This document shows, one piece after another, positions 1 to 7,020 of a stretch of DNA of 14,679 bases. Under the pieces are notes generated by a model. That model saw only the letters and a list, made by a program, of their open reading frames with translations. It was not told where the DNA came from and searched no databases. The translations under genes and the position numbers were made by a program. The stretch is taken from assembly GCA_946185305.1 (NCBI GenBank), contig CAMHJE010000054.1:1-14679 (forward strand). Direction: 5' to 3'. The stretch comes from UBA3792 sp946185305. Lineage in GTDB: Bacteria; Bacillota; Clostridia; Christensenellales; CAG-138. Every line of letters starts with the position of its first letter. Position 1 is the first letter of the stretch.

Positions 1-2
1 AA

Positions 3-563
3 AACCTCTGCTACCTCGCCATCACCCCTGGCCGCGGCAGCATCCTGAGCGAACCCACCGGAGCCAAAGAACTCATCGCCACCGACACCATCTCAGCCGA
101 CACCATCCAGATCAGCGAACTCACCGACTCCGTCACCTACACCCTGCGCAAAACCTACCGCAACACCATCGCTCACACTGACATCCTCGCCGGCATCGGA
201 GAAAACAACATGTACGGAAGCACCTACAAACTCTGCACCTTCTCCCTGGGCGGCGAAACCCTCTACTTCAAATCACCCAAAGTCTTCGCACGCTGCCAGA
301 CCAACCACTACCCCGCAGCCTCCAACAAAAAGACCTCCAAAAAGACGACCGCGAAGAAAACCGAAACGTCCTCGTCAAAGAAGACGACCGCGAAGAAGAC
401 CGAAACAACGGCCAAGAAGACGACGGCGAAAAAGTCCGAAACGACCTCGACCGCCAAGAAGACGACGGCGAAAAAGACGACGGCCAAGAAGTCCGAGTCT
501 TCTTCGACCGCGAAAAAGACAACGACCAAAAAAACGACTGCCAAAAAGACAACCGGCAAGTAA
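3..563 (+). CDS. 3' end of an unrecognised protein with a lysine-rich histone H1-like C-terminal tail (partial)
   Basis: The frame is open from base 3 to the TAA at 561-563, giving at least 186 residues, so the gene enters from the left of the window. Third positions are overwhelmingly C in the first 300 bases, which supports real coding from the window edge. An ATG at 210 with GGAG at 198-201 could act as a start but is more likely internal. The N-terminal part (about 100 visible residues) is neutral, contains several Ser/Thr and a few Cys, and I do not recognise it. From about base 322 to the stop the protein is almost only Lys, Thr, Ala, Ser and Glu, built from KKTTAKK-type units like the C-terminal tails of eukaryotic H1 and bacterial H1-like proteins. 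Such tails usually bind nucleic acid non-specifically, so a DNA- or RNA-associated role is an inference. An intrinsic terminator follows 12 bases after the stop. Confidence 0.75.
   Translation, partial: NLCYLAITPGRGSILSEPTGAKELIATDTISADTIQISELTDSVTYTLRKTYRNTIAHTDILAGIGENNMYGSTYKLCTFSLGGETLYFKSPKVFARCQTNHYPAASNKKTSKKTTAKKTETSSSKKTTAKKTETTAKKTTAKKSETTSTAKKTTAKKTTAKKSESSSTAKKTTTKKTTAKKTTGK
328..560 (+). repeat. Low-complexity tandem repeat encoding KKTTAKK units
   Basis: Purine-rich degenerate repeat with units close to gccaagaagacgacggcg that encodes the lysine/threonine/alanine tail of the partial gene. Repeats of this kind expand and contract by slippage, so tail length probably varies between strains. 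The same low complexity creates long spurious open frames on the minus strand here. Confidence 0.75.
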
Positions 564-575
564 CAGATATGACGC

Positions 576-614
576 AAAAGCCCGATCCGGCCACGCACCG
601 GCTCGGGCTTTTTT
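576..614 (+). terminator. Rho-independent terminator of the lysine-tail gene
   Basis: The arm AAAAGCCCGA (576-585) pairs with TCGGGCTTTT (603-612). Inside it, after one mismatch, CCGG pairs with CCGG around a loop of about 7 nt, and the right arm runs into a T-tract to 614. The strong stem, T-run and position just after a stop codon make this a confident terminator. It isolates the gene from the next operon. Confidence 0.9.
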
Positions 615-684
615 GCTGCGTTCAAACGATACGCGCCGCATCCGCAAATATCTTCAAAAATGTACTGAAACGGTAAAGAAAATG

Positions 685-713
685 TTGCAATTCTTTGAAC
701 AAGCGTATATACT
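685..713 (+). promoter_or_regulatory. Sigma-A type promoter for the TetR-GH3-membrane protein operon
   Basis: A -35 element TTGCAA (685-690) and a -10 element TATACT (708-713) are separated by exactly 17 nt in an AT-rich gap. Transcription would start near 720, giving a leader of about 60 nt that contains the palindrome at 752-768 and the ribosome binding site GGAGG at 773-777. Confidence 0.75.
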
Positions 714-751
714 GTACACAACATGTAAATTAACGAACGCAATGCTATTTT

Positions 752-768
752 ATCAACACGATGTTGAT
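752..768. promoter_or_regulatory. 17-bp perfect palindrome, likely operator for the TetR-family regulator
   Basis: ATCAACA and TGTTGAT form perfect 7-bp arms around a CGA spacer. TetR-family repressors typically bind short palindromes of this size upstream of their own gene, so autoregulation is the natural reading. The site lies downstream of the predicted transcription start and 4 nt before the Shine-Dalgarno sequence, so bound protein would act as a roadblock or the RNA stem could affect translation. No second copy was seen before the GH5 operon. Confidence 0.55.
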
Positions 769-781
769 TTCCGGAGGACGT

Positions 782-1327
782 ATGCAAAAAACCGACACCA
801 GAGTGCAATACACCAAGGCGCGCTTTGCGGACGCGATGTTGAACCTGCTGGAGCAGCAGCCCATCGGAACGGTTTCGGTCAAGGCCCTGTGCGAGCAGGC
901 CGGCTTGAACCGCGGCACGTTTTACTTGCATTACAGCGAGCCGATGGACGTGCTGCACGAGATGGAATGGGCGCTGTATGAGCGAGTGGTGATTGATCTC
1001 GGCTCTTTCGGCAGCGGAGGTATAGAAAGCCGGTTTCGGGAACAGCTTGCGGCATTGGGCAAGGAACGGCGGCTTTGCGCGGCGGTGATCGGTCGCAACG
1101 GCGATCCGCTGTTTATGCACCGCATCGGCGACCGGGTCTATGAGGCGCTGCGTGAGAAGCTGCAAAGCGCCCATCCGGAGCGCAGCGAGGCGGAGATACG
1201 GGCGCTGCTCAGCTTTCTGTTTGCAGGCTGCACCGGCGTCATTTCGGCGTGGCTCGGTGGCAACGGCCTTTCGGACGAGGAGACGGCAAACCTGCTGGCG
1301 CATCTGTGCGACAGCGTTATGCAATAG
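782..1327 (+). CDS. TetR/AcrR-family transcriptional regulator
   Basis: This 181-residue protein has the size and shape of a TetR-family repressor. The N-terminal DNA-binding domain covers about residues 8-60. Its helix-turn-helix lies at 31-50, with the typical VSVKALCEQAGLNRGTFYLH pattern followed by a tyrosine/phenylalanine-rich helix end. The rest is the helical ligand-binding and dimerisation domain, ending in the hydrophobic helix common in the TetR_C_8-like group. I chose ATG 782 because GGAGG (773-777) lies 4 nt upstream. The in-frame ATG at 761 lies inside the palindrome at 752-768 and has no ribosome binding site. It is the first gene of an operon with the GH3 enzyme (26-nt gap), so it most likely represses its own operon and responds to a small inducer, possibly a sugar or aglycone. 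The inducer cannot be read from the sequence. Confidence 0.9.
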   Translation: MQKTDTRVQYTKARFADAMLNLLEQQPIGTVSVKALCEQAGLNRGTFYLHYSEPMDVLHEMEWALYERVVIDLGSFGSGGIESRFREQLAALGKERRLCAAVIGRNGDPLFMHRIGDRVYEALREKLQSAHPERSEAEIRALLSFLFAGCTGVISAWLGGNGLSDEETANLLAHLCDSVMQ

Positions 1328-1353
1328 ACACAAGAGGAAAAGAGGAGGAACAG

Positions 1354-4300
1354 ATGAAGAAAAGTCGGTTGTTTCGTGGCCTTGCAAGCATTTGCCTTGC
1401 CATCGCCATCGTATGCAGCGTGGCGTTTTCGGTAGGCACCGCATGGGCGGGCAAGGTCGATGAGCTGCTCGGCACGGCAAAGAGCGGCATCGAGCGCAGC
1501 CTTGATCCGGCGGACTACCGGTTTACGTCCGACTATGAAAACGGCTCGGCGCTGATCGAAGCCGAGATCGGCTACGGTACACGCGTGGGCGCGGAGGGCA
1601 CGGTAGCCTTAAAGGGCCTGCCTGCCATCGACGGCAAGAACGTGACGCTGTTCGGTATGCGCAGCGGCGCCAAGATGCAGTTCGGCGGCACGATGGGCGA
1701 GCTTGTCGACGCGTCCAACGTCGTGCCGCTTGCCGACGCGCTGACCAAGGAAGGCTTCTCGGTCAACCCCGACATGGTGCAGTTCTATGTCGAAAAGGAA
1801 ACCGATTACGCCCCGACCAAGGCCTCCGGCGGCAACGTTGTAAACAGCTATGAGAACCAGGGCGCCAAGATCGGCGAGGTTCCGGTATCCGAATACGACG
1901 CATCCAAGATCGGCAGCTATAAGGACGCCGCGATCATCGTGCTCGGCCGCGACGCGGGCGAATCCTGCTGCTTCTATCCGGGCCTGAACGGCCTTGCAGA
2001 GCCGGACGAGTTCACCAAGTCCCCGACCGGCAACATCCTGTCCCTCTCCAACGACGAGCGCGATCTCGTGAACTGGGTTAAGGAGCAGGGCTTCGGCAAA
2101 ATCGTCGTGCTGCTGAACTGCGGCACCTCGATGGAAATTGAAGAGCTCAAGCAGGACGACGCCATCGACTCGATCCTTTGGATCGGCATTCCGGGCGCTT
2201 ACGGCACCTACGGCATCGCAAAGCTGCTGTCCGGCGCTGCGCTCCCGAGCGGCCACCTGCCTGACACGTTTGCGGTCAACTCCGCGCTGTCGCCCGCCGC
2301 GCAGAACCTCGGCATCTATGTGTTCGCCAATGCGGACGAGATCGAGACGACCAAGAACAACGCGCTGCGGTCTTCGTGGTACCTGGTCGAGCAGGAGGGC
2401 ATCTACACGGGCTATAAGTATTATGAGACCCGCTATTTCGATACCGTCCAAAAGCAGGGCAACGCCAACAAGGCCGCGCTCGGACAGAGCGTGAACGGCT
2501 CGACGTGGGATTACGATACCGAGGTCAGCTATGCGTTCGGCTACGGCATCGAAGGTTCGACGTTCAGCGAAGAAATTACCGATACCAATATCGACTGGAC
2601 GGGCGAAACCGAATCGACCGTGACGGTCAAGGTCACCAACACCGGCGACGCGGCGGCCAAGCACGTCGTACAGCTCTACGTGTCCGTACCGTATACGCAG
2701 CGCGACCGTGAGAACAAGATCGAAAAGAGCGCGATCCAGCTGGTCGGCTATGCCAAGACCGGCGAAGCGAACGAAAAGACGTTCGCGGACGTGGTGCTTT
2801 TGAAGCCCGGCGAAAGCGAGGAGCTGACGATCTCCTTCAACGCTGCGGATATTTACACCTACGATAAGACCTATTCGCATGATGGCGTGACCGGCGCATG
2901 GGCGCTCGAAGCGGGCGATTACTGGTTCGCGACCGGTAATGGCGCGCATGACGCGCTGAACGCTGCCATGCAGGGCATGGGCGTGAACATCGCCTCCACC
3001 GGCACGGCAACCAAAGAGACCGTCGCAATGGATCAGTATAAGACCGAGTCCAACGGCGTCACGGTTCAGAATCAGCTCGATATCGCCGATCTCAACACCT
3101 ACGGTATCGAGGCCAATTACCTCACCCGCAACGACTGGCTGCATTCGTTCCCCAAGAGCTTCGACAGCCTCACCGCGACGGATGAAATGGTCTATATGCT
3201 CCGCAACGAGATCTATAATGCGGAGACCGAAAAGACCTCCTACACCGGCCCCGATTCGTTCACCTACGGCGCGGATGCGACCGTGAAGGCCGCGAACCTG
3301 ATCGGCCTCGACTACGACGATCCGCTGTATGAGCAGGTCTTGAACGAAATGAGCCTCGGCGATCTCATCAACCAGTACATCGCGTACCTGGAGGAGATCG
3401 AGGAAATCGCCATGCCGAAGGAAAGCCCGGCGGACTCCCCGCTCGGCATCATCGGCTATATCGGCCAGCGTACCAAGGGCACGATCTATGAGGTCGCGGA
3501 GGATGATCCGGCGTATAAGCACATGGTCAACGTCTATGCGGCAGGCCCGGTGCTCGCGGCAACGTATTCGCCGCTGCTCCAGTATGAGAACGGCCGGCTC
3601 GTCGGCAACGACGGCCTGTGGACCGGCTACAACGACTGGTTCGGCCCCGGCATGAACCTGCACCGCACACCGTACAACGGCAGAAACATCTGCTACTATT
3701 CCGAGGACCCGATCCTCTGCGGCAACACCGGCGCGTATGTGCATAAAGCACTGAACAAGTACGGCCTTGTCACGAACGTCAAGCACTTTGCGTTCAACGA
3801 CCAGGAGACCAACCGCGACGGCCTTGCGGTGTTCCTCAATGAACAGGCGGCGCGTGAAAACGAGCTGAAAGGCTTTGAAATCGGCATCCGTGACGGCGGC
3901 ATCAAGGGCCTCATGTCCGCGTTCAACCGCATCGGCTGTATCCACGTCGGCGCGTCGAAGAACCTGATGAACGGCATCCTCCGCGGCGAATGGGGCTGGA
4001 AGGGCTTCCTGATGACCGACTCGGTCAAGTCCTCGGCCTACTTCCTCCCGCGCGAGAATGCGGCGGCGGGCAACGATATGATGCTCGGCGGCTCGAACAA
4101 CGGCAAGGTCTGGAACATGACGCCGGATGCGGTCAGCCAGGATATCGTGCTCCAAAGCAACATCCGTGACAGCTACCACAGAAAGCTGTTCGCATTCGTC
4201 AACAGCGCGGTGATGAACGGCATCACCGCCGATACCGCGGCGGCAAGCGCGCAGCCCGTTTGGGTCACGATCCTCGAGATCTTCATGGGCGCAGGCTATG

Positions 4301-4362
4301 TCGGCTTTATGGCATTGGCTGTCTTGTATGTCTTAGCGGAAAGAAAGGAAAGGAGGGCGTAA
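1354..4362 (+). CDS. Exported, membrane-anchored GH3 beta-glycosidase with permuted (C-then-N) domain order
   Basis: This 1002-residue protein hydrolyses terminal beta-linked sugars, probably glucose, outside the membrane. Residues 10-32 form a signal or anchor helix ending in an AWA motif that could be cut by signal peptidase I. The GH3 C-terminal domain comes first (about 80-365), with a GRDAGES stretch whose E203 is a candidate acid/base, and an EGIYTGYKYYETRY motif at 348-361. A fibronectin-III-like domain follows (about 390-530), opening with SYAFGYG at 392-398. The TIM barrel lies last (about 650-960), with PGMNLHR, GRNxxYYSEDP, KHFAFNDQE at 810-818 and the nucleophile candidate D889 in MTDS. 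The usual residue after this Asp is Trp; here it is Ser. Residues 970-996 form a C-terminal membrane helix with a basic tail. The swapped order is known for Ruminococcus albus and Butyrivibrio fibrisolvens beta-glucosidases. ATG 1354 follows AGGAGG at 1343-1348. The next gene starts 3 nt after the stop. Confidence 0.9.
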   Translation: MKKSRLFRGLASICLAIAIVCSVAFSVGTAWAGKVDELLGTAKSGIERSLDPADYRFTSDYENGSALIEAEIGYGTRVGAEGTVALKGLPAIDGKNVTLFGMRSGAKMQFGGTMGELVDASNVVPLADALTKEGFSVNPDMVQFYVEKETDYAPTKASGGNVVNSYENQGAKIGEVPVSEYDASKIGSYKDAAIIVLGRDAGESCCFYPGLNGLAEPDEFTKSPTGNILSLSNDERDLVNWVKEQGFGKIVVLLNCGTSMEIEELKQDDAIDSILWIGIPGAYGTYGIAKLLSGAALPSGHLPDTFAVNSALSPAAQNLGIYVFANADEIETTKNNALRSSWYLVEQEGIYTGYKYYETRYFDTVQKQGNANKAALGQSVNGSTWDYDTEVSYAFGYGIEGSTFSEEITDTNIDWTGETESTVTVKVTNTGDAAAKHVVQLYVSVPYTQRDRENKIEKSAIQLVGYAKTGEANEKTFADVVLLKPGESEELTISFNAADIYTYDKTYSHDGVTGAWALEAGDYWFATGNGAHDALNAAMQGMGVNIASTGTATKETVAMDQYKTESNGVTVQNQLDIADLNTYGIEANYLTRNDWLHSFPKSFDSLTATDEMVYMLRNEIYNAETEKTSYTGPDSFTYGADATVKAANLIGLDYDDPLYEQVLNEMSLGDLINQYIAYLEEIEEIAMPKESPADSPLGIIGYIGQRTKGTIYEVAEDDPAYKHMVNVYAAGPVLAATYSPLLQYENGRLVGNDGLWTGYNDWFGPGMNLHRTPYNGRNICYYSEDPILCGNTGAYVHKALNKYGLVTNVKHFAFNDQETNRDGLAVFLNEQAARENELKGFEIGIRDGGIKGLMSAFNRIGCIHVGASKNLMNGILRGEWGWKGFLMTDSVKSSAYFLPRENAAAGNDMMLGGSNNGKVWNMTPDAVSQDIVLQSNIRDSYHRKLFAFVNSAVMNGITADTAAASAQPVWVTILEIFMGAGYVGFMALAVLYVLAERKERRA

Positions 4363-4365
4363 ACC

Positions 4366-6873
4366 ATGAAGAAGAGCTTCACGCGTGAAACCGTCACCGG
4401 CGCAGTCGTCATTTTGCTGTCGGTGCTCGGCATTATCCTGTTCGCCCTCGGCTTCTCGACGGGCTATTACACCTATGGACAGATGAACTCCACATTGATT
4501 ACGTGGTGCGCGATTGGCGCAATCGTGCTTGAATGCGCGGCGATCTTCTGTCTGAATAAGTTCCCCAAGGCCTGGTGGCCGAAGCTGCTCACGTTCGGCG
4601 TAACGGCGCTGCTTGCCTATGCCGCGATGACGCTGATCGGCGACAGAGTCGAGGGCATCGGCAACTGTATCTTAACGGACTATGACTCCGGCCACGGCGG
4701 CGAGGAAGCCATCTATATGTCCCTCGGCGGCGCAGTCGCATGGCTTGCGGCGATGATCTTCAACATCATCGGCGCGTTCGGCAAGGACGAAGCGGACGAC
4801 AAGAACGGCAAGCCCGCCTTGAAGTGGACGCTTTGCGGTGTCGGCGTTGTTGCGCTCGTTGCGATTCTGATCCCGTCGCTGGTCATGGGCGGCGTGTTTG
4901 CGCCCAAGGCTGCCCCCGGTACGCCCGGCGCGGCAACCGCACAGAACGGCGGCACGGCGGCGGATCCGTCGGCGGTCGCAGGAACCTATACGGTCAAGCT
5001 CTCCGGCGCGGAGGGCAACGTCGATAAGGTCAAGGACTTCCAGTTCCAATGCGGCAACCTCTCCGGCCTGATGAACTATGACACGCGTCTCACGCTCGAT
5101 TTGAGTCTCACGCTGAACGCGGACGGTACGTATTCGCTGTTCTCGGACGGCTATGCGTTCGAAGCGGGCAAGCGTGCGGTGATCGGCGACGATACCGGCC
5201 TCGGTATGATCTCCCAAATGACTGCCGAGGGCACCTATACCGTCAATGACGACGGCACGGTCACGACCGCGCAGGCAAGCCACGCGGTGTTTGAGCTGCA
5301 GCTCGATACCTATTCGAGCCAGATGCGCGGCCCCGCAAGCTATAAGCTCGGCGACGAGGAGATGGCCGACGGCAAGTATGATTCCGCCGATTATCCGGTG
5401 ATTTTGGAGAACGTTCCGGAAACCGTGTGGACGCTTTCCGGCAGCGAGATCGTTTCGTATGCGAAGCCGTCCGGCGTCAAGCCCGGCACGTATACGGTCA
5501 AGCTTTCCGGCGCGGAGGGCAACGTGGACCTCGTGCAGAGCGAGCAGTTCCAGTGCGGCAACCTCTCCGGTCTGATGAACTATGATACGCGTCTGACGCT
5601 TGATCTTGCGCTGACGCTGAACGCGGACGGCACCTATTCGCTGTTCTCGGACGGCTATGCGTTTGAAGCGGGCAAGCGCGCGGTGATCGGCGACGATACC
5701 GGCCTTGGCATGATCTCCCAGATGACTGCCGAGGGCACCTACACCGTCAACGAGGACGGCACGGTGACGACAGCACAGGCCACGCATGCGGTCTTTGAGC
5801 TGCAGTTAGATACCTATTCAAGCCAGATGCGCGGCCCGGCAAGCTACAAGCTCGGCGACGAGGAGATGGCCGACGGCAAGTATGATTCCGCCGAATACCC
5901 GGCGATCCTCGACCGCGTACCTGAAGCGATCTGGACGCTGAACGGCGACATGACGATTGCGGCCTACACGATCCCGAGCGACGAAGAACCGGCCGAAGAG
6001 CCTGCCGAGCAGCCCGACGAACCGGCAGCTCCGGCAGCGGAGGGCGTTGTCATCCCCTCCGACGACGGCGGCACGTCCCTGACGTTCCGTGCGGATGGCA
6101 CGTATGAATTCTTCTTCGCATACGGCGACGGCATTTACGACAGAGGTACGTATACCTACGAAAACGGCGTGCTGACGCTGAAATACGAGTCTGCAGAGGG
6201 AGAGCTTACCGGCGAGGGCGACCCGATCAAGCTGCATTATGTGTCGAGTGTGAGCGAACAGCTTGTCGGCGACTTCACGATTCCGGCAAGCACGTTCGAC
6301 TTCGGCACAGCGGCGCCGGCAGCCTCGTTCGAGGCGTTCACGGTCGTTGCGGACGACGGCAACACGCAAATCACGTTCCGTCCTGACGGCACGTTCCTGT
6401 TCGAGTTCCCGCAGTACGGATTCGGCGAGGAAGGTACGTTCACCTATGCGGACGGCAAGCTGACCGTGATCAATGCGAACGGCGACGAAGCGACTGCCGA
6501 GAACACGCCTCTGACGCTGCACTACGTCGCAGCGGCGAATGCCGGTCTTGTCGGCGACTTCACAATCGACCCGGCCAAGTTCGGCTCTGCAGAAGCGGCG
6601 CCCGCAGCCTCTTTCGAGGCGTTCACGGTCGTTGCAGACGACGGCAACACGCAGATCACGTTCCGTCCCGACGGCACGTTCCTGTTCGAGTTCCCGCAGT
6701 ACGGATTCGGCGAGGAAGGCACGTTCACCTTTACGGACGGCAAATTGACCACGGTGAACGCGAACGGTGACGAAGCGGTTGCAGAAGGCGCACCGCTGGC
6801 GCTGCACTATGTCGCGGCGGCAAATGCCGGTCTTGTCGGCGACTTCACGGTCGACCCGGCGCAGTTCAACTGA
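4366..6873 (+). CDS. Five-helix membrane protein with two families of extracellular tandem repeats, unknown function
   Basis: I do not recognise this 835-residue protein. Five membrane helices are visible at about residues 11-31, 43-63, 73-91, 119-138 and 154-178. With a cytoplasmic N-terminus (MKK) and charged inside loops (KFPK, KDEADDK), the long C-terminal part lies outside the cell. After a Pro/Ala/Gly linker come two 168-residue repeats (206-373 and 374 to about 537), each opening with GTYTVKLSGAEGN. An acidic proline linker (EEPAEEPAEQPDEP) follows, then three beta-rich repeats of about 95 residues (about 559-653, 655-748, 750-835), each with a GTxxFxF-type strand and a closing LVGDFTI motif. 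All repeats look like small beta-barrel or beta-sandwich units. ATG 4366 is preceded by AGGAGGG (4351-4357) that overlaps the end of the GH3 gene, so the two are co-translated neighbours. A surface binding or scaffolding role for the GH3 is inference; a sensor is an alternative. Confidence 0.85.
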   Translation: MKKSFTRETVTGAVVILLSVLGIILFALGFSTGYYTYGQMNSTLITWCAIGAIVLECAAIFCLNKFPKAWWPKLLTFGVTALLAYAAMTLIGDRVEGIGNCILTDYDSGHGGEEAIYMSLGGAVAWLAAMIFNIIGAFGKDEADDKNGKPALKWTLCGVGVVALVAILIPSLVMGGVFAPKAAPGTPGAATAQNGGTAADPSAVAGTYTVKLSGAEGNVDKVKDFQFQCGNLSGLMNYDTRLTLDLSLTLNADGTYSLFSDGYAFEAGKRAVIGDDTGLGMISQMTAEGTYTVNDDGTVTTAQASHAVFELQLDTYSSQMRGPASYKLGDEEMADGKYDSADYPVILENVPETVWTLSGSEIVSYAKPSGVKPGTYTVKLSGAEGNVDLVQSEQFQCGNLSGLMNYDTRLTLDLALTLNADGTYSLFSDGYAFEAGKRAVIGDDTGLGMISQMTAEGTYTVNEDGTVTTAQATHAVFELQLDTYSSQMRGPASYKLGDEEMADGKYDSAEYPAILDRVPEAIWTLNGDMTIAAYTIPSDEEPAEEPAEQPDEPAAPAAEGVVIPSDDGGTSLTFRADGTYEFFFAYGDGIYDRGTYTYENGVLTLKYESAEGELTGEGDPIKLHYVSSVSEQLVGDFTIPASTFDFGTAAPAASFEAFTVVADDGNTQITFRPDGTFLFEFPQYGFGEEGTFTYADGKLTVINANGDEATAENTPLTLHYVAAANAGLVGDFTIDPAKFGSAEAAPAASFEAFTVVADDGNTQITFRPDGTFLFEFPQYGFGEEGTFTFTDGKLTTVNANGDEAVAEGAPLALHYVAAANAGLVGDFTVDPAQFN
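4981..5975 (+). repeat. Two 504-nt tandem repeats (168 residues each) inside the membrane protein gene
   Basis: Unit 1 starts at 4981 and unit 2 at 5485, in frame and 504 nt apart. Long stretches are identical in protein, for example from the GYAFEAGKRAVIGDD segment through TAEGTYTVN, with differences mostly at third codon positions. Each unit holds one QCGNLSGLMNYDTR segment with a single Cys. This is an intragenic duplication maintained at protein level. Confidence 0.9.
6040..6870 (+). repeat. Three roughly 285-nt C-terminal repeats of the membrane protein gene, the last two nearly identical
   Basis: Units begin at about 6040, 6328 and 6613. The first is diverged; the second and third encode an identical run of 39 residues, and over those 117 nt differ at only four synonymous third positions. 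They diverge more toward their ends. The pattern fits a recent duplication or gene conversion with protein-level constraint. Confidence 0.9.
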
Positions 6874-6888
6874 CCCCAATAGACCCGT

Positions 6889-6917
6889 GCTTCCCCGACC
6901 CCGGTGATCGGGGAAGC
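6889..6917 (+). promoter_or_regulatory. Strong hairpin without T-tract after the membrane protein gene
   Basis: GCTTCCCCGA (6889-6898) and TCGGGGAAGC (6908-6917) form a perfect 10-bp stem with a 9-nt loop, 15 nt after the stop codon. No T-run follows, so it is not a standard intrinsic terminator. It could protect the 3' end of the mRNA or give partial readthrough into the GH5 operon. Confidence 0.55.
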
Positions 6918-6943
6918 GACCGGCGCGACAGCGCGAAAGGCGG

Positions 6944-6972
6944 TTGCAGGCACTTAATGCTTTTAGTATAAT
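6944..6972 (+). promoter_or_regulatory. Sigma-A type promoter for the GH5-GPH-GH30 operon
   Basis: TTGCAG (6944-6949) and a consensus TATAAT (6967-6972) are separated by exactly 17 nt. The leader of about 40 nt contains a GC-rich palindrome, CCGCCGCGCGGCGG at 6985-6998, and then AGGAGGG at 7006-7012 ahead of the ATG at 7021. This is one of the best promoters in the window and makes the second operon independently expressed. Confidence 0.8.
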
Positions 6973-7020
6973 TATGAAGAAGAGCCGCCGCGCGGCGGGG
7001 AGCACAGGAGGGATAGGAGA

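Noticed and set aside
330..560. CRISPR-like or satellite array in the lysine-tail region
   Set aside because: Units are short, degenerate, in frame and without spacers. They simply encode a repetitive protein tail.
683..727. Further operator half-sites (TGTTG and CAACA) around the TetR promoter
   Set aside because: The dyads here are imperfect and weakly spaced. Only the 752-768 palindrome is exact enough to report.
308..1480. 390-codon open frame on the minus strand
   Set aside because: It owes its length to the lysine-repeat DNA and overlaps the terminator, the promoter and the TetR gene in antisense. The product is low complexity with no start signal.
1609..4179. 856-codon open frame on the minus strand inside the GH3 gene
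   Set aside because: It lies antisense to a gene with clear GH3 motifs, has no ribosome binding site, and its Arg/Val/Ala/His-rich product has no family features. Long antisense frames are common in GC-rich genes with strong codon bias.
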